Below are positions 25,039-34,267 of a DNA stretch of 52,982 bases, piece after piece. Source of the DNA: Thermoguttaceae bacterium (GTDB lineage: Bacteria; Planctomycetota; Planctomycetia; Pirellulales; Thermoguttaceae); NCBI GenBank assembly GCA_017939795.1, contig JAGBAA010000024.1, forward strand, positions 1-52,982, read 5' to 3'. Position numbers and translations under genes: made by a program. Position 1 is the stretch's first letter, and each line of letters opens with the position of its first letter. The notes under the pieces were generated by a model, which worked only from the letters and a program-made list of their open reading frames with translations, was not told the DNA's origin and ran no database searches.

Positions 25039-26148
25039 TTATTTGCCGGAGAGCTTCTTCAAATCGTACTCCAGCATTTCCTGAACGAGCTGCGGGAACG
25101 ACGTCTTCGCCTGCCAGCCAAGCAGGTCTCTGGATTTTGCTGGATTCCCAAGAAGAGTTTCGACTTCCGCAGGACGGAAAAATTCCGGATTTACGGCCAC
25201 CACTACGCGTTCTTCCATCGGGACTCCCTCGAATCCTTTACCTGGGATGAATCCGCACGGAATACCGTCTTCCGAAACCTTCGGCACGCAGGCGATCCCG
25301 ACTTCATTCACTCCCTCGCCTTCCCAGCGGATCGGAACGCCGGCATACTCGAACGCCAGGGTGACGAACTCACGCACCGAGTGTTGTTCTCCTGTCGCGA
25401 TGATGAAGTCGCCCGGCGTGTCGTGCTGCAGAATGAGCCACATCGCTTCAACAAAATCCCGCGCATGGCCCCAATCCCGCTTCGCATCCATATTCCCAAG
25501 CTCAAGACGATCCTGAAGACCGTTCAGGATCCGTGCTGCCGCCATCGTGATCTTGCGAGTCACGAACGTCTCGCCGCGGAACGGAGACTCATGGTTGAAC
25601 AGGATCCCGTTACTCGCAAACATGCCGTACGATTCCCGGTAGTTGACCGTCATCCAGTAGGCAAACAGCTTCGCCACTCCGTACGGAGAACGGGGATGGA
25701 ACGGCGTCTTTTCTGTCTGCGGGATCTCATGCACCTTTCCGAAAAGCTCTGAAGTGGAGGCCTGGTAAATGTGCGTTTTATCCATCAAATGCGCCAGCCG
25801 GACTGCTTCCAGGATCCGCAGTGTCCCAAGCGCGTCCACGTCGCACGTGTAGATCGGCATCTCAAACGAAACTTTTACGTGACTCTGTGCTGCCAGATTG
25901 TAGATTTCGTCGGGACGAATATCTTCAATGAGCGTCGTGATGTTCAGTGAGTCTGTGGAGTCACCATAATGGAGAAAAAGCCTCTCAGACGCAGCTTCCG
26001 GAGCACACAGCTCCTCAAGACGGGATGTGTTGAATTGGGACGTACGGCGCATCAGACCGTGGACCTCGTAGCCTTTCTTCAGAAGAAGATCCGTCAGATA
26101 AGCGCCATCCTGCCCCGTAATTCCGGTAATAAATGCTTTTTTAGGCAT
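25039..26148 (-). CDS. gmd: GDP-mannose 4,6-dehydratase
   Basis: 369 residues, full length for Gmd. Extended SDR fold: nucleotide-binding GITGQDG (9-15), the Ser/Thr-Glu of the catalytic set in ASTSELFG (about 130-137), and YGVAK (Tyr156, Lys160). The GDP-mannose-binding [19 protein letters not shown] region, typical of Gmd, is present. The enzyme makes GDP-4-keto-6-deoxymannose, precursor of GDP-fucose or GDP-rhamnose for surface glycans. No GDP-fucose synthase is encoded nearby. Transcription may depend on readthrough, since it starts only 22 nt after the upstream gene's terminator region. The start codon has no clear Shine-Dalgarno. Confidence 0.93.
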   Translation of the reverse strand: MPKKAFITGITGQDGAYLTDLLLKKGYEVHGLMRRTSQFNTSRLEELCAPEAASERLFLHYGDSTDSLNITTLIEDIRPDEIYNLAAQSHVKVSFEMPIYTCDVDALGTLRILEAVRLAHLMDKTHIYQASTSELFGKVHEIPQTEKTPFHPRSPYGVAKLFAYWMTVNYRESYGMFASNGILFNHESPFRGETFVTRKITMAAARILNGLQDRLELGNMDAKRDWGHARDFVEAMWLILQHDTPGDFIIATGEQHSVREFVTLAFEYAGVPIRWEGEGVNEVGIACVPKVSEDGIPCGFIPGKGFEGVPMEERVVVAVNPEFFRPAEVETLLGNPAKSRDLLGWQAKTSFPQLVQEMLEYDLKKLSGK

Positions 26149-26170
26149 AGGTAATCGTGGATAAAACGTA

Positions 26171-26210
26171 ATTTCAAAAAATTAAAATAAAAGGGAAGCT
26201 GAGACTTCCC
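26171..26210 (-). terminator. Intrinsic terminator of the 759-aa gene (minus strand)
   Basis: On the minus strand GGGAAG (26210-26205), a 6-nt loop and CTTCCC (26198-26193) are followed by TTTTATTTTAATTTTTT. A second, stronger hairpin (CTCTGCCGC / GCGGCAGAG, 26223-26249) lies just before it, nearer the gene. Confidence 0.75.
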
Positions 26211-26222
26211 GAACTAAAAGGA

Positions 26223-26249
26223 CTCTGCCGCCGTGTATCAGCGGCAGAG
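26223..26249. terminator. GC-rich hairpin preceding the terminator
   Basis: CTCTGCCGC (26223-26231) and GCGGCAGAG (26241-26249) form a perfect 9-bp stem just after the stop codon of the 759-aa gene. It may act in tandem with the T-rich terminator at 26171-26210 or stabilise the mRNA 3' end. Confidence 0.65.
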
Positions 26250-26259
26250 CACCGCCAAA

Positions 26260-28539
26260 CTATTTCCAAAGCGTCAATACGGCCGTGATCTGGTGAATGA
26301 CGCTCTGAAGCTCCATATTTTCCAGACGGAGCAGCGGTTTGTCGAAACGGCGGCAGTAATTTTCGATCGTTCGGGTCAAATTCGATACCGCACCGTTTCG
26401 GAGCATCACCAGCCCCACATCTCCGGGATGGACCAGCTGCGCAAGTTTCGTCTCTGACGAGACCTGCTTTTCATCTGAGAAGACGAAGATGTCTCCCAGC
26501 CGGCTCTGAAGGACCTGCAGAAGCTGTACACCTGATTCATCGGCAATAAAAACGATTTTCTTTTCCTGGATCCGATTTTGGATCTGACGGATCATCTCTT
26601 CAAGCGATTCCATTCGGTTTCCAGCGGGGTATTGCGGAGCGTACGGCTGGTGTCTTTCCCAAGAGAAATCGCCGTAGGACGGAATATCCTGGTGGGCCGT
26701 GAATCGGCTGGAGACATGATGCTCCGAGCGGCTGGATCCAGTTCCGCCTGCATGTGATGCAGAGATCCCATACCGGTCGTTTTCGGCGTCGGTTTCCGAT
26801 TCATTCAGAATTCCAAGACCAAACTCTCTTGAGTGGGAGCGTGTGGAATGCTGAGAGACCGTTTCCTGAAATCCCTGTTGCGCCTGTTTCGGAAACATGG
26901 GCGACTTCCACTCGGAATGACCGGCAGATTCGCCGCGCCGATAACCCCCTTTTTCCCGGACAATGCCGAAAGTATTGGGAAGGAGTACATCTTCGATCTC
27001 CTCTTTCCAGACACTCTGGTATTCTTCTTCCGGAGCATCTGAAGCTGGACGGATCGACTGAGCGGTCAGTTCCTGCTCGATCTTTGCCTTCTGGATGGCA
27101 TTTTTGCGCCAGAAATCCATCTCCATCAGGACCGCGACAAAGAATGGGGCCTCTTTATACGTGGGGACATCCTGCAGATAGCAGAGAATATGCTTCAGAT
27201 TGTCGCTGAAACGAAGATCATCTGGCGAAACTCCGGCATCTGCCAGATCATTGATCGTTTCGATGATCTTCTTCCAGTCGTAATCTCCGCCTGCCTGAGC
27301 CTGGATCCTGCCGGCATGGTACTGGATCCTGCTGAAGCTCTCCGTCTGGGTTTTTTGACGCTGTGTGTAATTTTTGACCAAATCTTTAAGTCTCACGATA
27401 CAGTCCGGAATTTTGTAGATGCATTCCTTCGGCGCAAGCGAATCTTTTTTCATGTGCTTGTTGACATAAATACTGTAGCGCTTGGTCAGGAACGTCAGCC
27501 AGCGGTGGATCCGGATCTGATCCTGATCCTCACGTCCACTGACCTCATACGTGACTCGCCGAAGCGCAGACTGTGCCGTTGCTGTCGTGTAGAGCGCGTC
27601 ACGAAGGATACTGCTGAGTCTCTCCGATTTTGGCGATGAATCGACCAGCGTGATGAGAGAATGCATGAAACCGACGCATTGGGCTGCCGCATTGTATGCG
27701 TCTGCAAGCATCTCGTACGTTTCAGACGCAATGACCGGCGCAGTTTCCGGATTGTTCATCCAGAGATAGCAGTTCGTCAGATCCCGGGCCCGCATCAGGA
27801 GATTGTGGTCTCGCGGTTCGATCTGCGTCTGGAAATCTACGGACATTTTCAGAAGCCGATCCCGCTCCAGTGCCCAGCGTGAGGCCTCGATCTTCAGAAG
27901 AAGACGTTTTTCCAGCTGGTCAATGTCTTCGTCCTTCCACTGGGAGATAAAATCATGTCCTGCTGATGCCGGGACGAGATCCCCGGATTCTGCCGCGGCT
28001 GTGATGGAAGCAGGAACCGACTGGGGAGAAGAGGATGAGGACGGCTGAAAGCGAAGTTCCCTGGAAACAGAGGCACCGGAAGTACTTGAGATGCCGGAGG
28101 ACCCCGTCATGTTGAAAGCGGACACTGCGGTCTGTTGTGTTCCCGACGCGGCGGTGTTGAGTGAAGGAGTTCCGGGTGAAGTATTGGCGGCTGAAGCCCC
28201 TCCGGCGGCAAGATCGGCCGCAGAGAAACCAGGAATTCCGGATGGACCGGCTGCCGTGTCCGTCGGCTGACCGGAAGTGTTGGGAGACACGTCCGGTTCG
28301 GAAAATGTCTGAAACATGCCGATGCCGGATGCCGTACTTGCAGCTGTTCGGATGATTTGATGAAACGGATCCGGCTGCGTTTTTCCGTCTGCTGTTTCGG
28401 AAATGTCCTGAACAAAATGAGCCAGCCAGCCGTCAAACGCACTCAAAAGGCGTTTCAAATCAGGATTCCGTCTTTCCAGAACGGCAAGATTTTCAAAGAT
28501 ACGCTGAAGCGGTGAATCGCTGTTTTGCTTTTCCGACAT
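26260..28539 (-). CDS. Unknown 759-aa cytoplasmic protein with Ser/Pro/Ala-rich region and C-terminal alpha/beta domain
   Basis: Not recognised overall. Residues 1-60 are helical and polar. About 60-200 is a low-complexity Ser/Thr/Pro/Gly/Ala region. About 200-560 is helix-rich, without membrane segments. About 560-650 is again polar and repetitive, with many Ser and His. Residues 656-759 form an alpha/beta unit: KIVFIADESG strand, GDVGLVMLRNGAVS, then FDKPLLRLENM. This weakly resembles DUF2325-type domains. It starts behind GGGGGGGA and lies downstream of a Ser/Thr kinase on the same strand. The Ser/Thr-rich stretches could be kinase targets (inference). It may be lineage-specific; homology search is decisive. 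Confidence 0.7.
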   Translation of the reverse strand: MSEKQNSDSPLQRIFENLAVLERRNPDLKRLLSAFDGWLAHFVQDISETADGKTQPDPFHQIIRTAASTASGIGMFQTFSEPDVSPNTSGQPTDTAAGPSGIPGFSAADLAAGGASAANTSPGTPSLNTAASGTQQTAVSAFNMTGSSGISSTSGASVSRELRFQPSSSSSPQSVPASITAAAESGDLVPASAGHDFISQWKDEDIDQLEKRLLLKIEASRWALERDRLLKMSVDFQTQIEPRDHNLLMRARDLTNCYLWMNNPETAPVIASETYEMLADAYNAAAQCVGFMHSLITLVDSSPKSERLSSILRDALYTTATAQSALRRVTYEVSGREDQDQIRIHRWLTFLTKRYSIYVNKHMKKDSLAPKECIYKIPDCIVRLKDLVKNYTQRQKTQTESFSRIQYHAGRIQAQAGGDYDWKKIIETINDLADAGVSPDDLRFSDNLKHILCYLQDVPTYKEAPFFVAVLMEMDFWRKNAIQKAKIEQELTAQSIRPASDAPEEEYQSVWKEEIEDVLLPNTFGIVREKGGYRRGESAGHSEWKSPMFPKQAQQGFQETVSQHSTRSHSREFGLGILNESETDAENDRYGISASHAGGTGSSRSEHHVSSRFTAHQDIPSYGDFSWERHQPYAPQYPAGNRMESLEEMIRQIQNRIQEKKIVFIADESGVQLLQVLQSRLGDIFVFSDEKQVSSETKLAQLVHPGDVGLVMLRNGAVSNLTRTIENYCRRFDKPLLRLENMELQSVIHQITAVLTLWK

Positions 28540-28692
28540 AATAAATCCCCCCCGAGGATCAAATTGTGTGTTGAAAAAAATATCCGCCCTTTTTTTCTTC
28601 CTATCGCAGTCCCCAAAATGGTATGCACATCAAAAATGGCTGGAGTTCCGTTACGCTGAGAATGAAAATAGTGCTTCGCACCCAAAAGGAAA

Positions 28693-28720
28693 AGGATACT
28701 CAGCGCGGAACTTTTGCCAA
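28693..28720 (-). promoter_or_regulatory. Candidate promoter of the 759-aa gene (minus strand)
   Basis: Minus-strand TTGGCA (28720-28715), a 16-bp spacer and TATCCT (28698-28693); leader about 145 nt. Confidence 0.45.
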
Positions 28721-29070
28721 ATTCTGAAATTTCTGTGCGTTTCCGCTTGGCGTTTTAAAATAAAGGAAATATTCCTGGATTAAAATTTAAATAGGATACT
28801 TAAAAAAATAAAATAGGCAATTTCATCGGCCAAAAAATAAAAAAAAGGTCGAATCTTTGCAGTTTTTTTCAGGTTCGTATTTCCTGTCCGGATTCCCCAT
28901 TTACGAAAATTCGGCAGTCCGCTGCAGGATACAGGAACTTATGATCGATTTGGAAAAAATAAAAAGGTTAAAAACTTTGAAAATAAACCAAAGTCTTCTC
29001 TATTTTATCCATATTCGAGAAATATTCAACAGGTGAGGGACAAAATATTGAAGATTTTTTCCAATTTTTT

Positions 29071-29103
29071 TAAAAAAGTCATCAGGAGATATGGATCATC
29101 TCC
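29071..29103 (-). terminator. Candidate terminator of the Ser/Thr kinase gene (minus strand)
   Basis: Minus-strand GGAGAT (29103-29098) pairs with ATCTCC (29090-29085), followed after a few bases by a T6 run. The stem is short. Confidence 0.5.
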
Positions 29104-29116
29104 AGAGGATGGCTGA

Positions 29117-31147
29117 TTATTCTTCAGAATTCGACTCGGAATTTGCTTCCAGGTCCGGGAAATGGAACGTGAGGTCCGGTGCTTTCCCTGAATTCCTTGA
29201 GGAAGATCTTCCCGAACTGCGTGAGCCGGAACGCTGCGGTTGGACAAAACGCTTGAAAAGATTCCCCAACTTGCCGAGCTTGCGTCCCTGGATATCTGCA
29301 GCCGACTCTTCCGCTGATGTCTCAGCAGAAACGGCTTCATTTTCCTCCGGGGCATTGCTTCCATTGGAGGAAGAAGCAGAAGATCGGGAAGACGGCGGTA
29401 CCGGAGGATTCGACGGAGTCGGCGGAATCGGCGGCAGTGAAGACGCACTAAAGTTCAGTTCTGGATGGAATTGGCTTTCAGACGCAAAACCCGATGGAAC
29501 CGGCGGCGGAAGCGGGATTGAAAATTTGGGACCGGAAGTTCCCTGACTGGGCCGGTCTGAGGCCGTATCCTGAATTTGAGTGGGAGTTTCCGAAGTTTCC
29601 TGCGGAATTTGGGCCGCTTCTGAAAGGCTGGAAGCTGCTGCGTTGATCTCTGTTTTATTTTCCGGAGTTTCCGAGGGATGGGGATTTTCCGAAGTTTGGG
29701 ACAGTCGGGTTTCCGCAGCGGCACCTTTCTCTGTAAAAGATATTTCGTTTGAGAAAATCTCTTCGATCGGCATTTCGTCAAAGTCCGGGACGTCTTCGAA
29801 CATTTCTTCGCCGGCAGGTTCTCTGGAATTCATTTCTGCAGGATCGGGTCGTGTCTGTCCGTTTTCTTCCGGGACGAAATTCACAGAGCCTGGAGCTTCA
29901 GACACATTTTTTGAAACCGGCTGCGTTGGAGGGACGGCAGTTTCTGCGAGTTCCCCAGCTTCGGCGTGTTCCCCTGCGTGATTTTCAGGAGAAACATGCG
30001 TCTGCACGGTTTCTGCCGTTGGAAGCACTGACGGAACTTTCGTACGGTGTGCGGGTTCCGAATGTTCCCAGTGGAAATAGATCCCCGACATGGAGGCACA
30101 CTCTGAACTCACGAATTCAAGCGGACGGGGCGTTCCGTCGGACCATTGAGAGAGGAAGTGGATGACGTCCTGTGCTGACGCGATCCTTTCCTCCGGATCT
30201 TTAGCCATCATGCACGCCATGACGTCCGTAAACTCTTCTGTCAGCAGAGGATTCAGGAGAGCCGGATTGGTCGGATACTCTGTTTCGCTCAGATGCTTTT
30301 TGACCTTTTCTGAAGCGGATCCTCCGGGATACGGCGGTTTCCCCGTCACGATAAAGTAGAGCGTGCATCCCAGCGAGTAAATGTCGCAGATCGGATCCGG
30401 ACTCGCAGGGGCACGGACCTGGTCTGGGGCGATGTAGTCTGCGGTCCCGACGATCTTGCTCTTTTTTTCCGAGTCATCCGTAAATTCCCGATGGCTTGCC
30501 AGCCCCAGATCGGACAGTTTGGCCATGCCGTTCATCGTGACCAGAATATTGCCCGGTTTAACATCCCGGTGCACAAAACCCATCGAGTGTGCGTGCTGAA
30601 GTCCCCGTGCAGCCTGAATGATGATGGAAGCTGCCGATTTCTGACTTAGCGGCCCTCGATTCCGGACCAGTTTGCGCAAATCAGGCCCGGGAACATATTC
30701 CGTCACGAGGTAGTTCACGTTTCCGTCAAATCCCGCTTCGATCGCCGCCACGAGATTGGGATGACTCAGGCGGGACATGAACCGGATCTCATTTTCAAAA
30801 TTTTTGACGGCTGATTCTGTCGCTTTTTTGCTTGGAAGCACTTTGACTGCGGCGATCTGCTGCGTCTCCATGTGCCGCGCTTTGTAGACTTCCCCCATTC
30901 CGCCGCGCCCGATCGAATCAAACATTTTGTATTTGCCGAGCGTAAAGCGCTTTTGCCCCTTCAGCAGCTGCTTGACCTGCCAGCTGTTTAGGATACTGCG
31001 CCGAAGCAGGATCTCTGCCAGCCGATCTGGAACTTCTTCCGGCGAAGGCAGAACACTGTCGCGCATCTCCTTCCACGCGGAGATCAGTTCGGATTCGGTC
31101 ACCAGGCCGCTGGCGACTGCGCATTGTTCAAAAATGCTTTCGAGCAT
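29117..31147 (-). CDS. Soluble Ser/Thr protein kinase (PknB-like) with long acidic low-complexity tail
   Basis: 676 residues. Residues 1-70 form the N-terminal segment common in planctomycete kinases (a SILNSWQVKQLLKGQ type helix leading to GKYKMFD). The kinase domain (about 72-335) has the glycine loop IGRGGMGEVYKA, VKVL with Lys102, Glu120 of helix C, HRDVKPGNIL with Asp195, and DLG (213-215) in place of the usual DFG. IAPDQ replaces the usual APE. The catalytic residues are otherwise present, so it should be active. The rest is an acidic Glu/Pro/Ser-rich tail with a short basic segment near the C-terminus; no transmembrane helix, so it is cytosolic, unlike PknB. Its target may be the 759-aa protein downstream (inference). 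Confidence 0.9.
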   Translation of the reverse strand: MLESIFEQCAVASGLVTESELISAWKEMRDSVLPSPEEVPDRLAEILLRRSILNSWQVKQLLKGQKRFTLGKYKMFDSIGRGGMGEVYKARHMETQQIAAVKVLPSKKATESAVKNFENEIRFMSRLSHPNLVAAIEAGFDGNVNYLVTEYVPGPDLRKLVRNRGPLSQKSAASIIIQAARGLQHAHSMGFVHRDVKPGNILVTMNGMAKLSDLGLASHREFTDDSEKKSKIVGTADYIAPDQVRAPASPDPICDIYSLGCTLYFIVTGKPPYPGGSASEKVKKHLSETEYPTNPALLNPLLTEEFTDVMACMMAKDPEERIASAQDVIHFLSQWSDGTPRPLEFVSSECASMSGIYFHWEHSEPAHRTKVPSVLPTAETVQTHVSPENHAGEHAEAGELAETAVPPTQPVSKNVSEAPGSVNFVPEENGQTRPDPAEMNSREPAGEEMFEDVPDFDEMPIEEIFSNEISFTEKGAAAETRLSQTSENPHPSETPENKTEINAAASSLSEAAQIPQETSETPTQIQDTASDRPSQGTSGPKFSIPLPPPVPSGFASESQFHPELNFSASSLPPIPPTPSNPPVPPSSRSSASSSNGSNAPEENEAVSAETSAEESAADIQGRKLGKLGNLFKRFVQPQRSGSRSSGRSSSRNSGKAPDLTFHFPDLEANSESNSEE

Positions 31148-31186
31148 GGCAAATGCAATCTTCTTTTCTTAGTGTGGTGTGTCGTT

Positions 31187-31216
31187 TTTTTACCGGAGAT
31201 GCACTTCAGCAGGCAA
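31187..31216 (-). promoter_or_regulatory. Weak candidate promoter of the kinase gene (minus strand)
   Basis: Minus-strand TTGCCT (31216-31211), an 18-bp spacer and TAAAAA (31192-31187). Confidence 0.3.
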
Positions 31217-31268
31217 CGGGTACTGCCGTACTTTTCGGAAGGCTTCGGTTTCAGGAGTCGGTTTCAGG

Positions 31269-31294
31269 AACGATCCGCGGTATACAGGATCGTT
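31269..31294. terminator. Perfect 8-bp hairpin between the DsbD and kinase genes
   Basis: AACGATCC (31269-31276) and GGATCGTT (31287-31294) with a 10-nt loop. A T-rich tail is present only on the plus strand, so termination of the minus-strand dsbD transcript is uncertain. Confidence 0.4.
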
Positions 31295-31337
31295 TTCTTT
31301 CTTCGGTCTGTCTCCTTTACGCGGCCGCTGCGTACGT

Positions 31338-33665
31338 TCAGTCTGCCGCCTTTTCTTTTTGACTTTCTTGCGCCTTTTCGACGGCGTGTTCCAGGGCACT
31401 AAGGACGTTGGATTCCGAAACGATTCCGTCAATTAGGATCGGTTCCATCTGTCCCGGGATCCAGATCACGATGAGCGGAATGGAGTTTCGGCCGAATCTC
31501 TCCAGCGTCTGCTCGATTTCTTTGGACGGCTCCGACCAGTCGGCAAGCAGCGGTACGATCTCGTTGGAGCGAATGAATTCCGCCACTGCGGGAGTTTCGA
31601 TCGCGAATTTGGAATTCGTCTGGCACGTTGCGCACCAGCGTGCCGTGAAGTCGATGAAAAGGATGCGGTCTTCGGCACGAAGTTCTTCCGTCAGACCGAT
31701 GGAGAAAGGACGCCATGGGATCTCATCTTCGGAGACGCTTTCCGGCGCGGCATATTGAGTCTGATGGTGCGTGTATTCCAGCGAGAATAAAACGAAACCG
31801 GCGATGGCCGAGAAGATGATCCCGGCTGCCCAGGAGGCCAGGACAGCTTCACGCGAGGCTCCGGAGAGCGTCGTTTTGCCGATGAGCCAGCAGGCGAACC
31901 AGAGCGCGACCATCAATCCCAGCGTCGGGACCGTATACTGCCCCGGCAGGACGTAAAAGAGCCAGACGACCGTACCGAGGAAGAAGAAGCCCATGACTTC
32001 TTTGAGCGTTTCCATCCATTCTCCCGGTTTCGGCAGGAAACGAATAAGGACGGGGAATGCACCGATGACGAGATACGGCGTCCCAAGGCCGAGGCCAATG
32101 ACGGTGAACGTCACGAATGAGACCCAGATCTCCTGCGTCATGACCCAGCCGAAGACCGGGCCAAGGTACGGACCAACACACGGCGTCGCCAAAAGCGTGG
32201 TGAGGATCCCCATGCAGTACGCGCCAAGGAAACCCTCTTTACGCTGCATTTTCCCAAGTTTCCCGCTGGCGACCATCCCCGGGATCGGAATTTCCCAGAC
32301 GCCGAGGAAACTCAGTCCCATGACGAAAACGAGTGCGATCATGAAGATGACGAATCCGGGATACGTGAACTGCTGCCCCCATCCCATGTTCTGGAGTGTC
32401 GGGAGGTACGCTGCGGCCGATTCAGGAAGGATGGTCTTCAGGAATGCCGTCAAGTCTGCGATACGCGAAAGTGCAGCCAGGAGCCACAAAACGGTCAGTA
32501 GCCCCACCGTGTAGGCTACATTCAGAAGGAAAATGCGTCCGCGGGCTTCTCCGGACTGTTTGATGAATGAATGCAGTTTCGGCGCAATGACCGGCAGGAC
32601 ACACGGCATCAGGTTCAGGATCAGACCGCCGAGGTACGCCATCGCCAGAATGATCGCCAGAGAGTAGTCCGCAGAAGACGGTTTTTCCCAGCCGTCGGTT
32701 TCGTCAGACTCAGCCGGATCTTCCGCGGGAACGCTGTTTTTCGCAGTTTCGCCGGCCTCGGCAGCGTTCTGTGCAGGAGAAGAGACCGCTTCTGCTGCGT
32801 TTTCTTCGGAGGAGAGCGGTTTTGGCGACGCGATAGGTTCCTCTTCAGCGTCTGCTTCTTTTTCATTAGCGTCTGCTGTTTCTGTCGATGCCGGAGCCGG
32901 TTCCTGCACTGTATCTTTTTCTGGTTCCGTATTCTTTTTCTTTTCTGGATGTTCCGCGGACGCTGGGTTCGGTATTTCATCCGAAACCTTTTCCAATGCC
33001 GGTACGGGAGCCGTGAATGGGAATTTCTTCGGCGGGAGGCAGGAATTTGCGTCGCACATCTGCGCTTCAACGCTTCCAGAGATCTGGGCGGGCGGTGTGC
33101 CAGCGTCATTCCACTGGAATTCTGCCATCCATCGGACGGACTTGGAGTGGCTTTCGATCGTGATGTCGCCCCACGTCAATTCGTCCTTTTCGCTGTGCGG
33201 CGCCGGTTCAGAAAGGATCTTTCCCTGAACCGTCACGTCTTCTGTAAGATGGATCTTTGACGGGAACGGACCGCCGGTTTCCTGCGTGAGGGAGTAGATC
33301 TTGAATCCGTCAGGGATCTGGGCGAAGATCTCGAGTTTTCCCGGTTTTCCGTCTTCCGGAAGGGAAAGGACTTTTGCCGTCACGTTCAGTGAGGGGGCAG
33401 AAACACCGAAACCAGGGACGCCCATCCCCTGGAATCCGGCCGAACTTCCAGGGAAACCGCCAGGCATTCCGGAGGGCATTCCAGTCGGCAAACCGGAAGG
33501 AGAAGCCTTCGAGCTGTCCGCTGGAGCCTGGGATCCCGAATCTGCGTAGAGTTCACGGTAGGCCGAGAATCGGTCCTTTCCTTCCTGCGCTGGGGAGGAA
33601 ACTGACGCGAACAAAAAAGCGTGGAAAAGGCAAAGCAGAATGCCGGCCTGGAAAATTTTCTTCAT
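31338..33665 (-). CDS. DsbD-family thiol:disulfide interchange protein
   Basis: About 775 residues from ATG 33665, which gives the signal peptide MKKIFQAGILLCLFHAFLFASV. An in-frame start at 33752 precedes the likely -10 end of the promoter and adds a basic stretch. Domains in order: a periplasmic DsbD N-terminal beta domain (about 95-230) with the Cys pair in QMCDANSCLPP; an acidic Glu/Ala/Pro linker of about 100 residues, unusually long; a DsbD-type membrane domain of about 8 helices with the redox Cys of MPCVLPV and TPCVGPYLGP; and a C-terminal thioredoxin domain with WCATC (Cys678, Cys681). It passes electrons from the cytoplasm to periplasmic thiols, for disulfide correction or cytochrome c assembly. 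The overall arrangement is complete. Confidence 0.9.
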   Translation of the reverse strand: MKKIFQAGILLCLFHAFLFASVSSPAQEGKDRFSAYRELYADSGSQAPADSSKASPSGLPTGMPSGMPGGFPGSSAGFQGMGVPGFGVSAPSLNVTAKVLSLPEDGKPGKLEIFAQIPDGFKIYSLTQETGGPFPSKIHLTEDVTVQGKILSEPAPHSEKDELTWGDITIESHSKSVRWMAEFQWNDAGTPPAQISGSVEAQMCDANSCLPPKKFPFTAPVPALEKVSDEIPNPASAEHPEKKKNTEPEKDTVQEPAPASTETADANEKEADAEEEPIASPKPLSSEENAAEAVSSPAQNAAEAGETAKNSVPAEDPAESDETDGWEKPSSADYSLAIILAMAYLGGLILNLMPCVLPVIAPKLHSFIKQSGEARGRIFLLNVAYTVGLLTVLWLLAALSRIADLTAFLKTILPESAAAYLPTLQNMGWGQQFTYPGFVIFMIALVFVMGLSFLGVWEIPIPGMVASGKLGKMQRKEGFLGAYCMGILTTLLATPCVGPYLGPVFGWVMTQEIWVSFVTFTVIGLGLGTPYLVIGAFPVLIRFLPKPGEWMETLKEVMGFFFLGTVVWLFYVLPGQYTVPTLGLMVALWFACWLIGKTTLSGASREAVLASWAAGIIFSAIAGFVLFSLEYTHHQTQYAAPESVSEDEIPWRPFSIGLTEELRAEDRILFIDFTARWCATCQTNSKFAIETPAVAEFIRSNEIVPLLADWSEPSKEIEQTLERFGRNSIPLIVIWIPGQMEPILIDGIVSESNVLSALEHAVEKAQESQKEKAAD

Positions 33666-33760
33666 TTTTCTCTCTCTTCTGGTGAACTGGGATCTTTTCC
33701 GAATTCCTGTGCGTATCAAAATCCGATGCTTCTGGATCTCTTCATTCGACACCGATCTGC

Positions 33761-33789
33761 ATTTTACCAGAATTCCATGTTTTTGGCAA
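33761..33789 (-). promoter_or_regulatory. Promoter of the dsbD-like gene (minus strand)
   Basis: Minus-strand TTGCCA (33789-33784), a 17-bp spacer and TAAAAT (33766-33761); leader about 90 nt. It diverges from the thrS promoter at 33974. Confidence 0.65.
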
Positions 33790-33973
33790 GAGCATCCCCC
33801 CCTGTTTTTTTGTATTTTCTTTAATTTTCAGATTTTCATTTTGGGTTTCTTCGATGGATCGGATGGAAAAATAAAATGGGTAGTTCGGGAAGAAAAAACA
33901 GGCCGCAAAAACATATGGGATCGAATGGGGATCTTTTCGTAAAAATTTTTTGGAATCTTTTTCGTTTCGCGTA
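33790..33973. other. Divergent intergenic region between the dsbD-like and thrS promoters
   Basis: About 180 bp, rich in T- and A-tracts (for example T7 at 33805-33811 and several ATTTT blocks to 33843), with no gene. The two promoters face away from each other. Confidence 0.5.
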
Positions 33974-34001
33974 TTGACAGTAAAGGGAAACGTGCTATAA
34001 T
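33974..34001 (+). promoter_or_regulatory. Promoter of thrS
   Basis: Perfect TTGACA (33974-33979), a 16-bp spacer with extended TGC, and perfect TATAAT (33996-34001). It leaves a leader of about 260 nt. Confidence 0.8.
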
Positions 34002-34008
34002 TGAGGCG

Positions 34009-34267
34009 CATACGGATCGTCGTATGGATTCCCCCTCTCGCATCGGGGGAATGATGAGTATTTTCGGTTTTTTTACGTTCCCGGAAAAGAAAACCCTGTG
34101 TACTGCCGTGAACTGCATGCATCTGCAAGGAACCGCGCGAAAAGTAGGGCAGGTGATGCTGTGAGGCGAAAACTGCCGACGTTCAGGAACTCGCGGGCGT
34201 GCGGCGGCGTCAGGACTGTGTTTGGGTAGAATTTTCTCTGGGGAACGGGATTCAGGAGAAGTTAGCC
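34009..34267 (+). promoter_or_regulatory. Structured thrS leader RNA
   Basis: The thrS transcript begins near 34008. Two perfect hairpins open the leader: CATACG/CGTATG (34009-34026, loop GATCGT) and ATTCCCCC/GGGGGAAT (34028-34052). A T7 run in TTTTTTTACG follows about 18 nt later. A 46-codon frame (34024-34164) with four scattered Thr codons lies inside. I see no T-box consensus. It is probably an autoregulatory leader; the mechanism is unknown. Confidence 0.5.

Larger units (their letters stand above)
28540..29116. other. 577-bp AT-rich intergenic region between the kinase and the 759-aa gene
   Basis: No gene is supportable here on either strand. It holds the candidate promoter of the 759-aa gene (28693-28720, minus), many irregular A- and T-tracts between 28750 and 29080, and the kinase terminator (29071-29103). 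Confidence 0.6.

Noticed and set aside
34024..34164. Threonine attenuation leader peptide
   Set aside because: Only four scattered Thr codons in 46, no Shine-Dalgarno and no terminator/antiterminator pair seen.
34002..34267. T-box riboswitch before thrS
   Set aside because: AAGGAACCGCG resembles part of the T-box, but the GGGTGG core and specifier architecture are missing.
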